A DNA stretch of 64,000 nucleotides from S5-327 sp965116015 (GCA_965116015.1 OZ220477.1:434001-498000), one strand, 5' to 3'; shown: positions 1-8,494, numbered from the stretch's first letter. The notes: a model not told the origin generated them from the letters alone. Translations and numbers: made by a program.

Positions 1-1262
1 ATGGAGTTGGCGCCGGTTTCGGCGAGGCCGATGGATTGGAGGTCGGACCAGAGGTTGTGGAGATGTCCTTCGGGGACCCATCGGTAGAGGAGGTTTTGTT
101 CGGTGGTTGCGCGGATGCGTCCGCCGGCGTAGTTGCGGGCGATGTTTGCGAGGACGGGGAATTGTTGTTGGTGGATGTCGCCGAGGGGGAGGGTTACGTA
201 GACGGCGTAGTAGCCTTGTTGTTGTTGGGGGATGGCGTTGGCGGTTTTCCATTTGAGGAAGTCGGGGTTCTGGGGGGTGGTGGTTATGGGGATGAGGGGA
301 GGGGGTTCGTCGATCATTTCGGGGGGGAGTTGCATCCAGGGGGTGGGGTCGAAGTCGGCTTGGGCCCAGTCTTGTTGGAGTTGGTGGTTGACTTCTTCGC
401 GGAAGGCTTCGATGCCGATGCGGTCGATGTAGAATTTGACGCGGGCGCGCATTCTGTTTTTGCGGAGTTCGCTGGCGTTGTGGAAGACGCGGATGGCGGC
501 TTCGGCGACTTTGAGGTAGTCGGATACGGGTGTGAAGTTGGTGAGGGTCCAGGCTGTGCGGGGCATGATGGAGGTTCCGCCGCCGATGCGGATTTCGAAG
601 CCTTTGACGCCGTTGTTGATTTTGGGGATGAAGGCGAGGTCGTGGATGTCGGCGACGACGGTGTCGTGTCCGCCGCTGGCGAAGGCGGTTTTCCATTTGC
701 GGGGGAGGACTTGGGTGTATTCGTGGCGGACGAAGTATCGGGCGTAGGCTGCGAGGTAAGGGGCGACGTAGAAGGGTTCTTCGGGTTTGACTCCTGAGAG
801 GGGGTCGCCGGCGACGTTGCGGACGGTGTTTCCGCAGGCTTCGCGTGTGACGAGGCCGACGTTGCCGAGGATGCGCATTACGTGTGGGGTGTGGGCGAGT
901 TTGACGAAGTGGACTTGGAGGTTTTCGCGGGTGGTGATGTGTCCTTTTTTGAGGGGGGCGTATTTGGCGACGAGTTCTCCGAAGGCGTCCATTTGGTCGG
1001 CGGTCATGGCTCCGCCGGGGATTTTGATGCGCATCATTTGGACGTCGGGCTGGCGTTGTCCGTAGACGCCTCGGACGAGGCGGTACATGATGAATTGTTC
1101 TTCGGAGGGCCACTGGCCGTTGAGGTATCGGGTGGCTTCGGTTTCGAAGTCGTCGACTTCTTCGGGGATGTAGGGGAGGATGCCTTTGGAGTAGTCGAGT
1201 TGTTTTTTCTCTTGGGGGGTTTGGACGCCTCGGATGATGGGGCCGGGTGCGGTGGTGGTCAT
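1..1262 (-). CDS. Ferredoxin-type nitrite/sulfite reductase, C-terminus beyond window
   Basis: About 420 N-terminal residues are visible and the gene runs off the left edge without a stop. Translation from the ATG at 1262 shows the first ferredoxin-like half domain and the first reductase half (TTRENLQVHFV, then CGNTVRNV), followed by the second ferredoxin-like half domain (YYAVYVTLPLGD, TTEQNLLYRWVPE). This order is that of siroheme/4Fe-4S nitrite and sulfite reductases, which reduce sulfite to sulfide or nitrite to ammonia. The cysteines that ligate the cluster and siroheme lie in the second half and fall outside the window, so sulfite cannot be separated from nitrite by residues. The cysteine-rich leader peptide upstream favours assimilatory sulfite reduction (inference). 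An AG-rich ribosome site precedes the ATG. Confidence 0.9.
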   Translation of the reverse strand, partial: MTTTAPGPIIRGVQTPQEKKQLDYSKGILPYIPEEVDDFETEATRYLNGQWPSEEQFIMYRLVRGVYGQRQPDVQMMRIKIPGGAMTADQMDAFGELVAKYAPLKKGHITTRENLQVHFVKLAHTPHVMRILGNVGLVTREACGNTVRNVAGDPLSGVKPEEPFYVAPYLAAYARYFVRHEYTQVLPRKWKTAFASGGHDTVVADIHDLAFIPKINNGVKGFEIRIGGGTSIMPRTAWTLTNFTPVSDYLKVAEAAIRVFHNASELRKNRMRARVKFYIDRIGIEAFREEVNHQLQQDWAQADFDPTPWMQLPPEMIDEPPPLIPITTTPQNPDFLKWKTANAIPQQQQGYYAVYVTLPLGDIHQQQFPVLANIARNYAGGRIRATTEQNLLYRWVPEGHLHNLWSDLQSIGLAETGANS

Positions 1263-1330
1263 TTTCTTTCCTTTCTCTAGTGGCGGCGGGGCTGTTCTTC
1301 GCGGGAGCCGGTTGGGGGGATATAAGAGAA

Positions 1331-1362
1331 GCGCCCTTCTCGTTTGGGCGGGAGAAGGGCGC
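1331..1362 (-). terminator. Hairpin in the sulfite reductase leader, candidate attenuator
   Basis: A perfect 11-bp inverted repeat (arms 1331-1341 and 1352-1362, 10-nt loop). In the transcript (minus strand) it lies 33 nt after the leader-peptide stop and about 70 nt before the reductase start. It is followed by a U-rich but interrupted stretch (UUCUCUUAUAU). It could be an intrinsic terminator controlled by translation of the leader peptide. I could not find a convincing competing antiterminator by eye. Confidence 0.55.
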
Positions 1363-1395
1363 AACGCAGGCGGACGCGTTTGGCTGGCTGGGCCC

Positions 1396-1446
1396 TTAGG
1401 TCCAACAACAACAGGCGCAGGCGAGGCGGCGTGGGATCTGGTTCAT
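1396..1446 (-). CDS. Cysteine-rich leader peptide (16 aa), putative cysteine attenuator
   Basis: A 17-codon reading frame encoding MNQIPRRLACACCCWT then TAA. Four of the last seven residues are cysteine (one TGC, three TGT) and a tryptophan follows. It ends 133 bp before the reductase gene on the same strand. No Shine-Dalgarno is visible, but a TATCAT box ends 10 nt upstream of the ATG, so the message probably starts at or within a few bases of the AUG. Leaderless polycysteine reading frames that sense cysteine supply upstream of sulfur-assimilation genes are known in mycobacteria, and this has the same layout. Function is inferred from codon content and position. Confidence 0.7.
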   Translation of the reverse strand: MNQIPRRLACACCCWT

Positions 1447-1456
1447 TGCAAGGTTG

Positions 1457-1486
1457 ATGATAGCACGTTGGGATTTTGGTTTACAA
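1457..1486 (-). promoter_or_regulatory. Probable promoter of leader peptide and sulfite reductase
   Basis: On the minus strand TTGTAA (1486-1481) and TATCAT (1462-1457) are separated by 18 bp. The -10 matches the sigma-70-type consensus at five of six positions. The expected start site falls around 1447-1450, next to the leader AUG. Confidence 0.55.
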
Positions 1487-1768
1487 GGCGGGGGTGGTTG
1501 CCTGAGGGCGCGCAGGGCGCGGAGGGTGGTTCGACAGGCGCACAGCGACAGAGGGCTGTTGGGCGCGATTGGCTTGAGGGGCGCGGTCTGAGGGCGCGGA
1601 AGGCGGGTCTGGCGAGGGCGGGTTGGCGTGAGCCGGCGGCGCTTGTCTGAGGGGGGCTCCAAGCGCGCGTAGGTGGGCGAGGCGGTGGCGGCGCTCACTG
1701 GCGCGGGAGGCTTCGTTGCGCTTCAAGCGCGGATGGGGCGGGGCGAGGGTTGGGCGAGGGGGCTAGGG
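1487..1768. other. Intergenic spacer, nothing recognised
   Basis: G-rich spacer between the class II aldolase stop and the leader promoter. Reading frames here are by-products of the composition. I see no RNA gene or clear terminator. Confidence 0.5.
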
Positions 1769-2557
1769 TTAGGGGGCGATCATGCCGGCGGAGACTTTCT
1801 TTTTGTAGGAGTTCCAGACGCCGTCGCGGGGGGGGTTGCCGCCGATGCGGCGCATGAGTTCTTTGAAGTGGGGATATTCGTGCTGGGGCGGGCGGTTGCT
1901 CATTTCGTTGACGAGGGCGTCGGGGATGTAGGGGTGGTCGGGGCCTTTGGCGACGAGGGCCCAGTAGTTCATGCGGGCTTGTTCTTCGAGTTGGAGCATG
2001 CTGACGACGGAGTCTTCGGGGGTTTTGCCGGTCATGGCGGCGCCGTGTCCTTGCATGAGGGCGAATTTGTGGTTGCCGAGGGTGTTGGCGAGCTCCATTC
2101 CTTCTTCGTCGCTCCAGACGGTTTTGGTGTGGGGGTAGAGGGGGTGTGGTTGTTGGAGGACCATTTGGGCGCCTTCCTGGGCCATTGGTTTGATGGGTTC
2201 GCCGAGGACGGTCATGAGGACGACGTTGCGTGGGTGGACGTGGACGACGGAGCTGACGTCGGGTCGGGTTTTGTAGATGGATGAGTGGATTTTGACTTCG
2301 GAGCATTGGGTTGAGCGTGCGGGGCCGTCGATTTTGTAGCCGTCGAGGTCGCAGACGATCATGTCGTAGTACTGCATTTCTTCGAGGGCGTCGATGGCGT
2401 AGCCGCGGCCTTTGACGACGAATCTGTCGGGCTGGTTGGGGACGCGCATGCTTACGTGTCCGAGGGCGGCGGTTACGCCGGTGGCGAGGCCCATGTGGGA
2501 GAGGATGCGGGTGGCCATGGCGACTTCGTATTTGATTTCGTCGATTTCACGGGACAT
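1769..2557 (-). CDS. Class II aldolase/adducin family protein
   Basis: A 262-aa protein with the fold signature of class II (zinc) aldolases such as fuculose-phosphate aldolase. The metal ligands are visible: H106 and H108 in VVHVHPRN, H171 in MQGHGA, and the catalytic-type E87 in SEVKIHS. Family members cleave or isomerise hydroxy-keto compounds, or decarboxylate (for example 4-hydroxy-3-prenylbenzoate-type enzymes), so the substrate is open. It is the downstream neighbour of a Rieske oxygenase on the same strand, with a 251-bp gap containing a strong palindrome, so co-transcription is uncertain. The context suggests aromatic or alkyl-chain degradation. The start ATG at 2557 has an AGG-type ribosome site just upstream. 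Confidence 0.85.
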   Translation of the reverse strand: MSREIDEIKYEVAMATRILSHMGLATGVTAALGHVSMRVPNQPDRFVVKGRGYAIDALEEMQYYDMIVCDLDGYKIDGPARSTQCSEVKIHSSIYKTRPDVSSVVHVHPRNVVLMTVLGEPIKPMAQEGAQMVLQQPHPLYPHTKTVWSDEEGMELANTLGNHKFALMQGHGAAMTGKTPEDSVVSMLQLEEQARMNYWALVAKGPDHPYIPDALVNEMSNRPPQHEYPHFKELMRRIGGNPPRDGVWNSYKKKVSAGMIAP

Positions 2558-2636
2558 CAGGGTTTCTCCTTGCGGTGCGCCGCAGGGGGCATTGTCTACG
2601 GTTGGGGGGAATATGCAAGCGTTGGTTGGGGGGAGT

Positions 2637-2664
2637 CCCGGGCGTTCCCCGGGGAGCGCCCGGG
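2637..2664. terminator. 28-nt near-perfect GC palindrome
   Basis: Positions 2637-2664 read almost identically on both strands (outer 8-bp arms 2637-2644 and 2657-2664, with an inner TCCCC/GGGGA pair). It lies between the Rieske gene end and the class II aldolase start. No U-tract follows on either side, so it may be a terminator, a processing hairpin or a protein site. Confidence 0.35.
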
Positions 2665-2808
2665 GGTGGTTCGGGGAGTGGAGTGGAGAGGGCGTTCCCG
2701 GGCGCTGGGCGGGGAGGGCGGTTGGGCGGGCGGAAGCCGTGACGTCGTTCGCTGGTTATTGCGGGACGGTTGGGCTGGGCGGGCAAGGGGGGTTTTTTCG
2801 GTTGGGGA

Positions 2809-4080
2809 TTAGAAGAGGCTGAGGTCTTTGGGGGCGTCGGCGGGTTTGGGGACCCAAGAGCGGAGGGTTTCTTCGATCATGGGGATGATGGGGCTTTCGC
2901 CGCCTTCTCCGGGGCGGTAGCGTCCGTCGGGTTTGATGCCGTGTTTGACGCTTTCCATGGGGAGTGGGATGTGGTTTGCTTTGGCGGGGTCGCGGAAGGT
3001 GTTGATGGGGTCGCCGCCGTCTTCGACGATTTTGAGTTGCTGCTGGAGCATTTTGCGGAAGAGGATGACGCCGACGTCGGATTCGCCGAGCATTTCTTTG
3101 TCGCGCTGGGCGATGGGGCCTTGGGTGATCCAGCACATATAGTCCTGGTTGAATGTTACGCCGGTGTAGAAGCGTCCGTTTGGTTCGTAGAGGGGGACGT
3201 AGCGGTAGGCGGCGACGTTTTGTTTGGGGGCTGTGTGTCCTGGGGCTGGTCGGTAGACGTAGTAGGAGACGTGGTAGGTTGTGTGGTCGTCGATGGGGAC
3301 GCGCCATTGGGTTGTGGTTCGGACTTGGTCGCCGACGAAGAGGATGTTTGGGAACATGATGGGGTGACCTTTGGCCCAGTCTTCGCCGTCTTCGGGGAAG
3401 CCGAGTTGGAGGCGTCGTTTGATGATGCCGTGTTCGAAGGCGTCGAAGGCGATTTTGATGGTTTTGGGCTGGCTTTCGGGGGCTGCGGCGACGCCGTTTC
3501 GGACGTAGTTGCCGAAGTAGAAGTGGAGCCATTCGGTGTGGACGGGGTCGACGGAGTTTTCCTGGGCCTGGAGCCAGTTGCAGGGTAGGATGGTGATGGC
3601 GATGTCGCGGACGGCGTTATCGTAGGCGAGTTGTTCCCAGTGGGGGAGCAGGGGTGCGGGTTGTGGGCCGAGGTAGGCGAAGATGAGGCCTCCGAGTTCT
3701 TGGGCGAGGTATGCGGGGACTTTGACTTTTTCTTTGAAGCGTCCGTCGGGGCGGACGGTTTCTTCGAAGGGTTGTTCGATGCACTGGCCGGTTTCGTTCA
3801 TCATCCAGCCGTGGTACATGCATCGGAGGCCGTTGGTTTCGGGGATGCCGTAGGAGAGGTCGACGCGGCGGTGTGGGCAGAATCGGTCGATGAGTCCGAG
3901 GGTACCGGAGTTGTCTTTGTAGAGGACGAGGTCTTCGCCGAGGATTCGGACGGGTTTGGTTGGCTTGTCGTTGAGTTCGGCTGCGGCGGCGATGGGGTGC
4001 CAGTAGCGTCGCATGAGTTCGCCCATTGGGGTTCCGGGGCCGACTTGGGTTAGGCGTTGGTTGAGTTGGGTGGGGATCAT
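2809..4080 (-). CDS. Rieske 2Fe-2S aromatic ring-hydroxylating oxygenase, alpha subunit
   Basis: A 423-aa protein. The N-terminal Rieske domain carries C68-x-H70 and C87-x2-H90 (CPHR and CMYH). The catalytic domain holds the mononuclear iron motif with N175, D178, H181 and H186 (ENSVDPVHTEWLH). Such oxygenases insert oxygen into aromatic or related rings with electrons from a reductase; no reductase or beta subunit is nearby. It resembles the vanillate/phthalate-type single-component alpha subunits. The ATG is preceded by an AAGGA site. It starts only 17 bp after the stop of the foreign DUF262 gene, so its own promoter may have been displaced by that insertion. Confidence 0.93.
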   Translation of the reverse strand: MIPTQLNQRLTQVGPGTPMGELMRRYWHPIAAAAELNDKPTKPVRILGEDLVLYKDNSGTLGLIDRFCPHRRVDLSYGIPETNGLRCMYHGWMMNETGQCIEQPFEETVRPDGRFKEKVKVPAYLAQELGGLIFAYLGPQPAPLLPHWEQLAYDNAVRDIAITILPCNWLQAQENSVDPVHTEWLHFYFGNYVRNGVAAAPESQPKTIKIAFDAFEHGIIKRRLQLGFPEDGEDWAKGHPIMFPNILFVGDQVRTTTQWRVPIDDHTTYHVSYYVYRPAPGHTAPKQNVAAYRYVPLYEPNGRFYTGVTFNQDYMCWITQGPIAQRDKEMLGESDVGVILFRKMLQQQLKIVEDGGDPINTFRDPAKANHIPLPMESVKHGIKPDGRYRPGEGGESPIIPMIEETLRSWVPKPADAPKDLSLF

Positions 4081-4097
4081 GGTTGTGGGGTTCCTTT

Positions 4098-6035
4098 CTA
4101 GGGGGGATTGGGGTCGTCGGTGAAGGCGGCTTCGCCTATTGCATAGTAGTCTTCTTCAGGTTCGTCGAATTCATCGGCGTAGTCTGCACCAGGGGAGTCT
4201 TCCCCAGCACCATCGGGACGGCGTGCTTCAGGAACCCCCTGTCTCAGCGCGTTACGGAAGGTCTCTCTCCCGTCCGGGATTTCCTTGCCCATAGCCTTGC
4301 TGATGAGGTCAAGCATCTTCTCGCCGCGTTCGATGAAGACCGAATAGAAGTCGTCGGTTTCCAGTGATTGAGGATTCAACCAGTGAGACTCCAGGATGTC
4401 GTCTAGCCTGCTGTTGCCGCTTCGCAGCCTTGGCAGGTACTTCGATGGAGCGAGCCCGCCGATGCTTCTGTTCGTCTGGAAGCCAATAGGCGTTTTGTTG
4501 ATGATGGAATTGTAGAGCCAGGACGGAATGGGAGGGGTTGTCTTGCACCACGCCACAGGGAAGATATGGTGAATCTCTATGGCTTCACCGAGGTAGGTCG
4601 CCTGGGTAAGCGTGTTGCCGCTCTTCCAATCTTTGGCTCCGTTCTTCATCTGGAGGGCGTAGAGGCCTTTGTAGGCGGCACTATTGCGTGTACGCAGAGA
4701 GAGCAGGCGTTCGGGATTGAAGCTTGCCTCAGCGATGAGCCGCGGCAGCGTTCCGTTGCGGATGTAGTTCGCGACTTCAACGAGGTCGAGAGCATATTGC
4801 GTCTCGATAGCGCCTCCATAGACTTCGCTGAAGATGCCTGCCCAGTACCAGCGCTCGAGGCATTCGATGGCGTTGGCCGAACTGAGTTCGGAGCCTAGCT
4901 CCGTATAGAGCGCCGCCAGCGGCACGAGTTGAGTGTTGTAGGGAACGTCCCACTCCTTGAATACGAACTGCGATTGGAGGAACTTGGCAGCCTCTTTGAA
5001 CCCTGCCTCAACCTTGTCAGCCCATTCTTGATACTCGTCGAGGGTGAGGTTGAGGATGTCGCGTCTCTGGCACCCGATGCGGGGAGCCTGGGTGGAGGGA
5101 TCTTCTCGTTGCATCTTTCTGCGACGCTGCTGTGTCGCCAGTAGAGCTACAGCCTGGAGGAACTGAGGGCTGTCGATTCCGCGGAGGACTTCATAGGTGT
5201 ACATACGGCGCTGCCGCGCATTCCAGTCATCGCGAAGGGGATAATCGTTCGCAGCGAAGGTTGCGGTCACCAGCTCGAACACGGTGAGAGTAACTCCGCC
5301 GGTATTGACATTCTCAAAAACTTTGCAGACGGCCTCTTTAGGGGTCCCCTTGCTTAGCCCGATTACTGGGATTTGGTAGGCGCCGAAGGTGTCGACGACT
5401 GCTGCGTGGAAGTCCTCCCAGAGGCGAAGAGGATTTTGGGTAGGGTGATTGTCAGCTTTGCCCTCCCAGTGGTTCAGGTATCCCAACATCCAGCGCATCG
5501 GGTTGAGCAGCTGCTCTGTGGGGATCATATGGTTCGCGTATTCGAGCTCGGGGTTAGATACGTCGAGCACTAATTCGCGCCCGAAATCACGCGTGATGCG
5601 CCTACTCTCCGGGACGCTGACGATAGCGTCTTCCCTGTCGATGCTATCGCTCAGAGATTTGCATATATCTACGTAGTACCAGCGTTTGATGGGCTGACGG
5701 CGGTTATCCTGCGTAATCACCGCTTCCTTGTGCTTGAGCGCTTGGTAAAGCGATGTCAGACGCTGCTGACCGTCCAGTAGATACTCAGTGGCGGTGGGAG
5801 AATGGCGCATGTTGACGCCCTCGATCAACCGAGCCTTGAATCTGATGTCGCCTCCTGCTGCCAGCGTCATCACGGCTCCGATAGGGAAGCCGAGGGAGAT
5901 GCTGGCTAGGAGAGAGCGGATGCGGTCGTCATTCCACACCCATCCACGCTGGAAATCAGGGAGCTGAATCTGGCCGGACTCTACGTTGGCGAGGAGGGCT
6001 TGAAGCAGCACGGGGTTAGTTTGGAATGTTGTCAT
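4098..6035 (-). CDS. DUF262/DUF1524 (GmrSD-like) protein, putative anti-phage nuclease
   Basis: A 645-aa protein with the two-part architecture of GmrSD-type type IV restriction enzymes. The N-terminal DUF262 (ParB-like NTPase) domain has PDFQRGWVW at residues 26-34 and DGQQRLTSL at 88-96. The C-terminal HNH-like DUF1524 domain has HHIFP at 489-493 followed by an N-containing segment. The C-terminal tail is acidic. The start at 6035 is chosen because GGAGGAA lies 9 nt upstream; a longer start at 6071 has none. Base composition differs from its neighbours: two sampled lines have more C than G on the + strand, while flanking minus genes show strong G excess. This marks horizontal acquisition. 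Family members cut modified phage DNA; activity here is inferred. Confidence 0.85.
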   Translation of the reverse strand: MTTFQTNPVLLQALLANVESGQIQLPDFQRGWVWNDDRIRSLLASISLGFPIGAVMTLAAGGDIRFKARLIEGVNMRHSPTATEYLLDGQQRLTSLYQALKHKEAVITQDNRRQPIKRWYYVDICKSLSDSIDREDAIVSVPESRRITRDFGRELVLDVSNPELEYANHMIPTEQLLNPMRWMLGYLNHWEGKADNHPTQNPLRLWEDFHAAVVDTFGAYQIPVIGLSKGTPKEAVCKVFENVNTGGVTLTVFELVTATFAANDYPLRDDWNARQRRMYTYEVLRGIDSPQFLQAVALLATQQRRRKMQREDPSTQAPRIGCQRRDILNLTLDEYQEWADKVEAGFKEAAKFLQSQFVFKEWDVPYNTQLVPLAALYTELGSELSSANAIECLERWYWAGIFSEVYGGAIETQYALDLVEVANYIRNGTLPRLIAEASFNPERLLSLRTRNSAAYKGLYALQMKNGAKDWKSGNTLTQATYLGEAIEIHHIFPVAWCKTTPPIPSWLYNSIINKTPIGFQTNRSIGGLAPSKYLPRLRSGNSRLDDILESHWLNPQSLETDDFYSVFIERGEKMLDLISKAMGKEIPDGRETFRNALRQGVPEARRPDGAGEDSPGADYADEFDEPEEDYYAIGEAAFTDDPNPP

Positions 6036-6260
6036 GCGCGATGGTTCCTCCGGGGCGAGAGTCATGGGCACTCATCGGCGGTAGGGCGAGGGTGGTTTGT
6101 TATCTTCGGTCGGGAGGTTGGGGGTTGTCAAGGGGTTTTTGGAGTTCGATCAGTTCAGCTGTGGCGAAGGGCGATGCCTCTTTACTTTATGGCAAGGGTT
6201 CAGGGAGTAGGGAACGGCGCGGGAGTGGGGAGGAGGGTTTTCGGCGCGAGTTTTCGGGAG

Positions 6261-6977
6261 TTAGGGTTTTACTTTGGCTTTCATGCTTGCGGCGCTGCCC
6301 TTGACTTCAAAGGCTTCGGGACGCGACTTGATGAGTTGCGATAGTTGTTTGAATCCGTAGGTGCGGGAGTCGAAGGCGGAGTCCAGTTTCTGGAGGTAGT
6401 TGCCTACGGCGGCGAGCGACGCCCAGCCGTCGTCACCTGCTGCTGTTTCGATTGCGGAGTTGATGTGCTCCACCCAAGCGGGGGGTTCTGGTTTGAGGGT
6501 TGATTTCTTGGGGGCGGGAGACTTCTTGGGGGTGGGCGGGGAGAGGTTCTCTGTGAATACGAACACCTCGCAGGCTGCTGTGAAGGCTTTGGGCGTTTTG
6601 TTTTGTCCGATTCCCATCACGAATAGCCCTTGCTCTCGAATCCGCATGGCTAGCCGGGTGTAGTCGCTGTCGCTGGAGACGATGCAGAAGCCGTTGACGA
6701 ATCCGGCATGGAGGAGGTCCATCGCATCGATGATCAATGCGCTGTCGGTTGCGTTCTTGCCGGTGGTGTACCGGAACTGCTGTATAGGCTGGATGGAGTA
6801 AGTCTGTAGGGTGGCCTTCCAGCCTCCCATATTGGGCGTTGTCCAATCGCCGTACACGCGGCGCGCTGTTACTGTGCCGTATCTGGCGGTTTCGGCGAGC
6901 ACTTTGCCTATGAGGTCTGGCTGAGCGTTGTCTCCGTCGACGAGCATTGCTATCTGTCGGTTCTCGGGGGTTGCTAT
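6261..6977 (-). CDS. NYN-domain RNase-like protein with OST-HTH/LOTUS domain; unusual start
   Basis: The N-terminal NYN (PIN-like) domain shows the acidic nuclease residues in VDGDNA, DSALIIDAMD and SSDSDYTRL. A C-terminal OST-HTH/LOTUS-type segment (about residues 170-235) begins near PAWVEHINSAI and follows a Lys/Pro-rich linker. The first ATG is at 6947, but it begins inside the first strand and has no ribosome site. An AGGAG lies 6 nt before an in-frame ATA at 6977, where homologues would be expected to start, so I place the start there; it could be a non-canonical AUA start or a mutated ATG. It shares the foreign composition of the downstream DUF262 gene. LOTUS-NYN proteins bind and probably cut RNA. 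The role here is unknown, possibly defence. Confidence 0.8.
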   Translation of the reverse strand: MATPENRQIAMLVDGDNAQPDLIGKVLAETARYGTVTARRVYGDWTTPNMGGWKATLQTYSIQPIQQFRYTTGKNATDSALIIDAMDLLHAGFVNGFCIVSSDSDYTRLAMRIREQGLFVMGIGQNKTPKAFTAACEVFVFTENLSPPTPKKSPAPKKSTLKPEPPAWVEHINSAIETAAGDDGWASLAAVGNYLQKLDSAFDSRTYGFKQLSQLIKSRPEAFEVKGSAASMKAKVKP

Positions 6978-7075
6978 AGTTTTCTCCTGAGCGGGCGGGT
7001 TGCATTTGGCGGGGAGCGCGTTGGGTTGCGCTATGCGTTCTCTCAGAGGCAGGGAGAGGGCGGCGGGGTTGCTGG

Positions 7076-8167
7076 TTAGAGGCGGTAGAAGCGGCGGGCG
7101 TTTTTGTGGAGGATGGCTTCTTTGTCTTGGTTGGTTAGTTGGGGGTTGTCGAGGAGTTCCTGGAGTTCTTCTTTGCAGGAGTGGGTGGTTACTTCGTGAG
7201 GGAAGTCGGTGGAGAAGAAGAAGGGTTTGTTGCCGACTTGGCTGACGGCGAAGGCGAGGGCGGGTTCTTCGCCTTCGCATCCGATGAAGAGGCGGTCGTT
7301 GTCGATCTGTCGTTGGATGTATTGGTGGACGCTGTCGCCGATTTTGGGGCCGGGCATATCGTCGTCGCGGAGTTGGTATTCCATGTGGGTTGAGTGTGAG
7401 CGGTCGAAGCGTTCGAGGCACATGATGAACCAGCCGATGCCTCCTTCGAGGAAGCCGAAGTGGACGTTTGGGAAGCGTTCGAAGACGCCGTTGAAGATCA
7501 TTCCGGCGAGGGCGATTGCTTGTCCGGCGGGGTGTCCGAGGGCGTGTATGGGGGCGTAGACGTTCATGTGGTCGAGGCCGATGCCGCTGTGTGCTCCTCC
7601 GTGGACGGCGATGGAGCATTGGAGGCGGTTGGCTTCTTCGTAGATGGGCCAGAGGGTTTTGGATCCGAGGTGGTCGGGGAGGCCGAAGGAGGGGAGCATT
7701 GCGCCGACGAAGCCGAGGTTTTCGACGCATCGTTGGAGTTCTTTGACGGCTTCGGCGGGTTCTTGTGCGGGGATGAGGGCGACGCCTTTGAAGCGTGGGT
7801 CGCGTTTGACGTAGGCGTCGTAGAGCCAGTTGTTGTAGGCCTGGGCGGCGGCGATGGCCCAGTCGCGGCTGACGATTTTGCCGTAGGAGAGTCCTTGTGT
7901 TGGGTAGAGGACGGTGGCGTCGATGCCGACTTCGCTGAGGAAGACTTCCCAGCCGTCGGGTCCGACGAATGCGCCTTTGCGGTCGCGTCGTCCTGGGGTT
8001 TCGACGAAGTGTCCGGCGTGGAGGTGGTCGAGTGGGGGGAAGATGGTTGCGTTGAGGTTTCGGGCGGGGTTGTCGCGGAATTTGGGTGGGAGGAAGTGTG
8101 CGATGGCGGCGATGTCTTCCATTACGTGTCCGTCGCCGTCGACGATGATTTCGAGGTTGGTGGTCAT
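7076..8167 (-). CDS. Amidohydrolase family protein (TIM-barrel, ACMSD-like)
   Basis: A 363-aa amidohydrolase-2-type protein. It begins with DGDGHVME in place of the classical HxH motif, contains an HGGAHSG histidine segment, then FLEGGIGW and the distal aspartate region FFFSTDFPHE. Family members hydrolyse or decarboxylate (ACMSD, gamma-resorcylate decarboxylase). The missing first histidine pair suggests an altered metal site, as in many uncharacterised relatives. AGGAG lies 9 nt before the ATG. Before the DUF262/NYN island inserted, it was probably adjacent to the Rieske gene. Confidence 0.88.
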   Translation of the reverse strand: MTTNLEIIVDGDGHVMEDIAAIAHFLPPKFRDNPARNLNATIFPPLDHLHAGHFVETPGRRDRKGAFVGPDGWEVFLSEVGIDATVLYPTQGLSYGKIVSRDWAIAAAQAYNNWLYDAYVKRDPRFKGVALIPAQEPAEAVKELQRCVENLGFVGAMLPSFGLPDHLGSKTLWPIYEEANRLQCSIAVHGGAHSGIGLDHMNVYAPIHALGHPAGQAIALAGMIFNGVFERFPNVHFGFLEGGIGWFIMCLERFDRSHSTHMEYQLRDDDMPGPKIGDSVHQYIQRQIDNDRLFIGCEGEEPALAFAVSQVGNKPFFFSTDFPHEVTTHSCKEELQELLDNPQLTNQDKEAILHKNARRFYRL

Positions 8168-8439
8168 GGGGGCGCTCCTGAGGGGCTGTTTTGGGGGATT
8201 GTAGCGTTTCGGGGCGCGGAGGTGGAGTGGGGGGAGGGGTTGGGCGTTGGGGCGGTTGCTGTTTCTGGGGGGACAGGGGCGGCGCTGGCTCGGACGCGGG
8301 GGCGCGAGGCGGAAGCACGGCGCGGGCATTTGATGGGATTCTCTGGGCCAGCGGAGTTTGGGCTGTTCGTGGGCGCGCGGGGTGGCGGGGTTGCTGATGC
8401 GCGTGGGGTCGCGGGGCAGGGGCTGAGGGTTGCAGGGTG

Positions 8440-8469
8440 TTGCGGGAGGCGGGTTGATAGTGGGATAAT
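8440..8469 (+). promoter_or_regulatory. Candidate promoter of the J-protein/hspR/clpC cluster
   Basis: TTGCGG (8440-8445) and GATAAT (8464-8469) with an 18-bp spacer, followed by an AAGGAAGG ribosome site at 8481-8488. No HAIR-type HspR operator is recognisable. The rest of the divergent spacer 8168-8494 shows nothing else. Confidence 0.4.
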
Positions 8470-8494
8470 CAAGTTATCGGAAGGAAGGTATGTT

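Noticed and set aside
6978..8318. N-terminal extension joining the NYN protein to sequence antisense/overlapping the amidohydrolase
   Set aside because: The upstream part is an out-of-frame translation of the amidohydrolase gene; the NYN domain has its own ribosome site.
8400..8494. HAIR or CIRCE heat-shock operator upstream of the J-protein gene
   Set aside because: No CTTGAGT-N7-ACTCAAG or CIRCE-like inverted repeat could be found.
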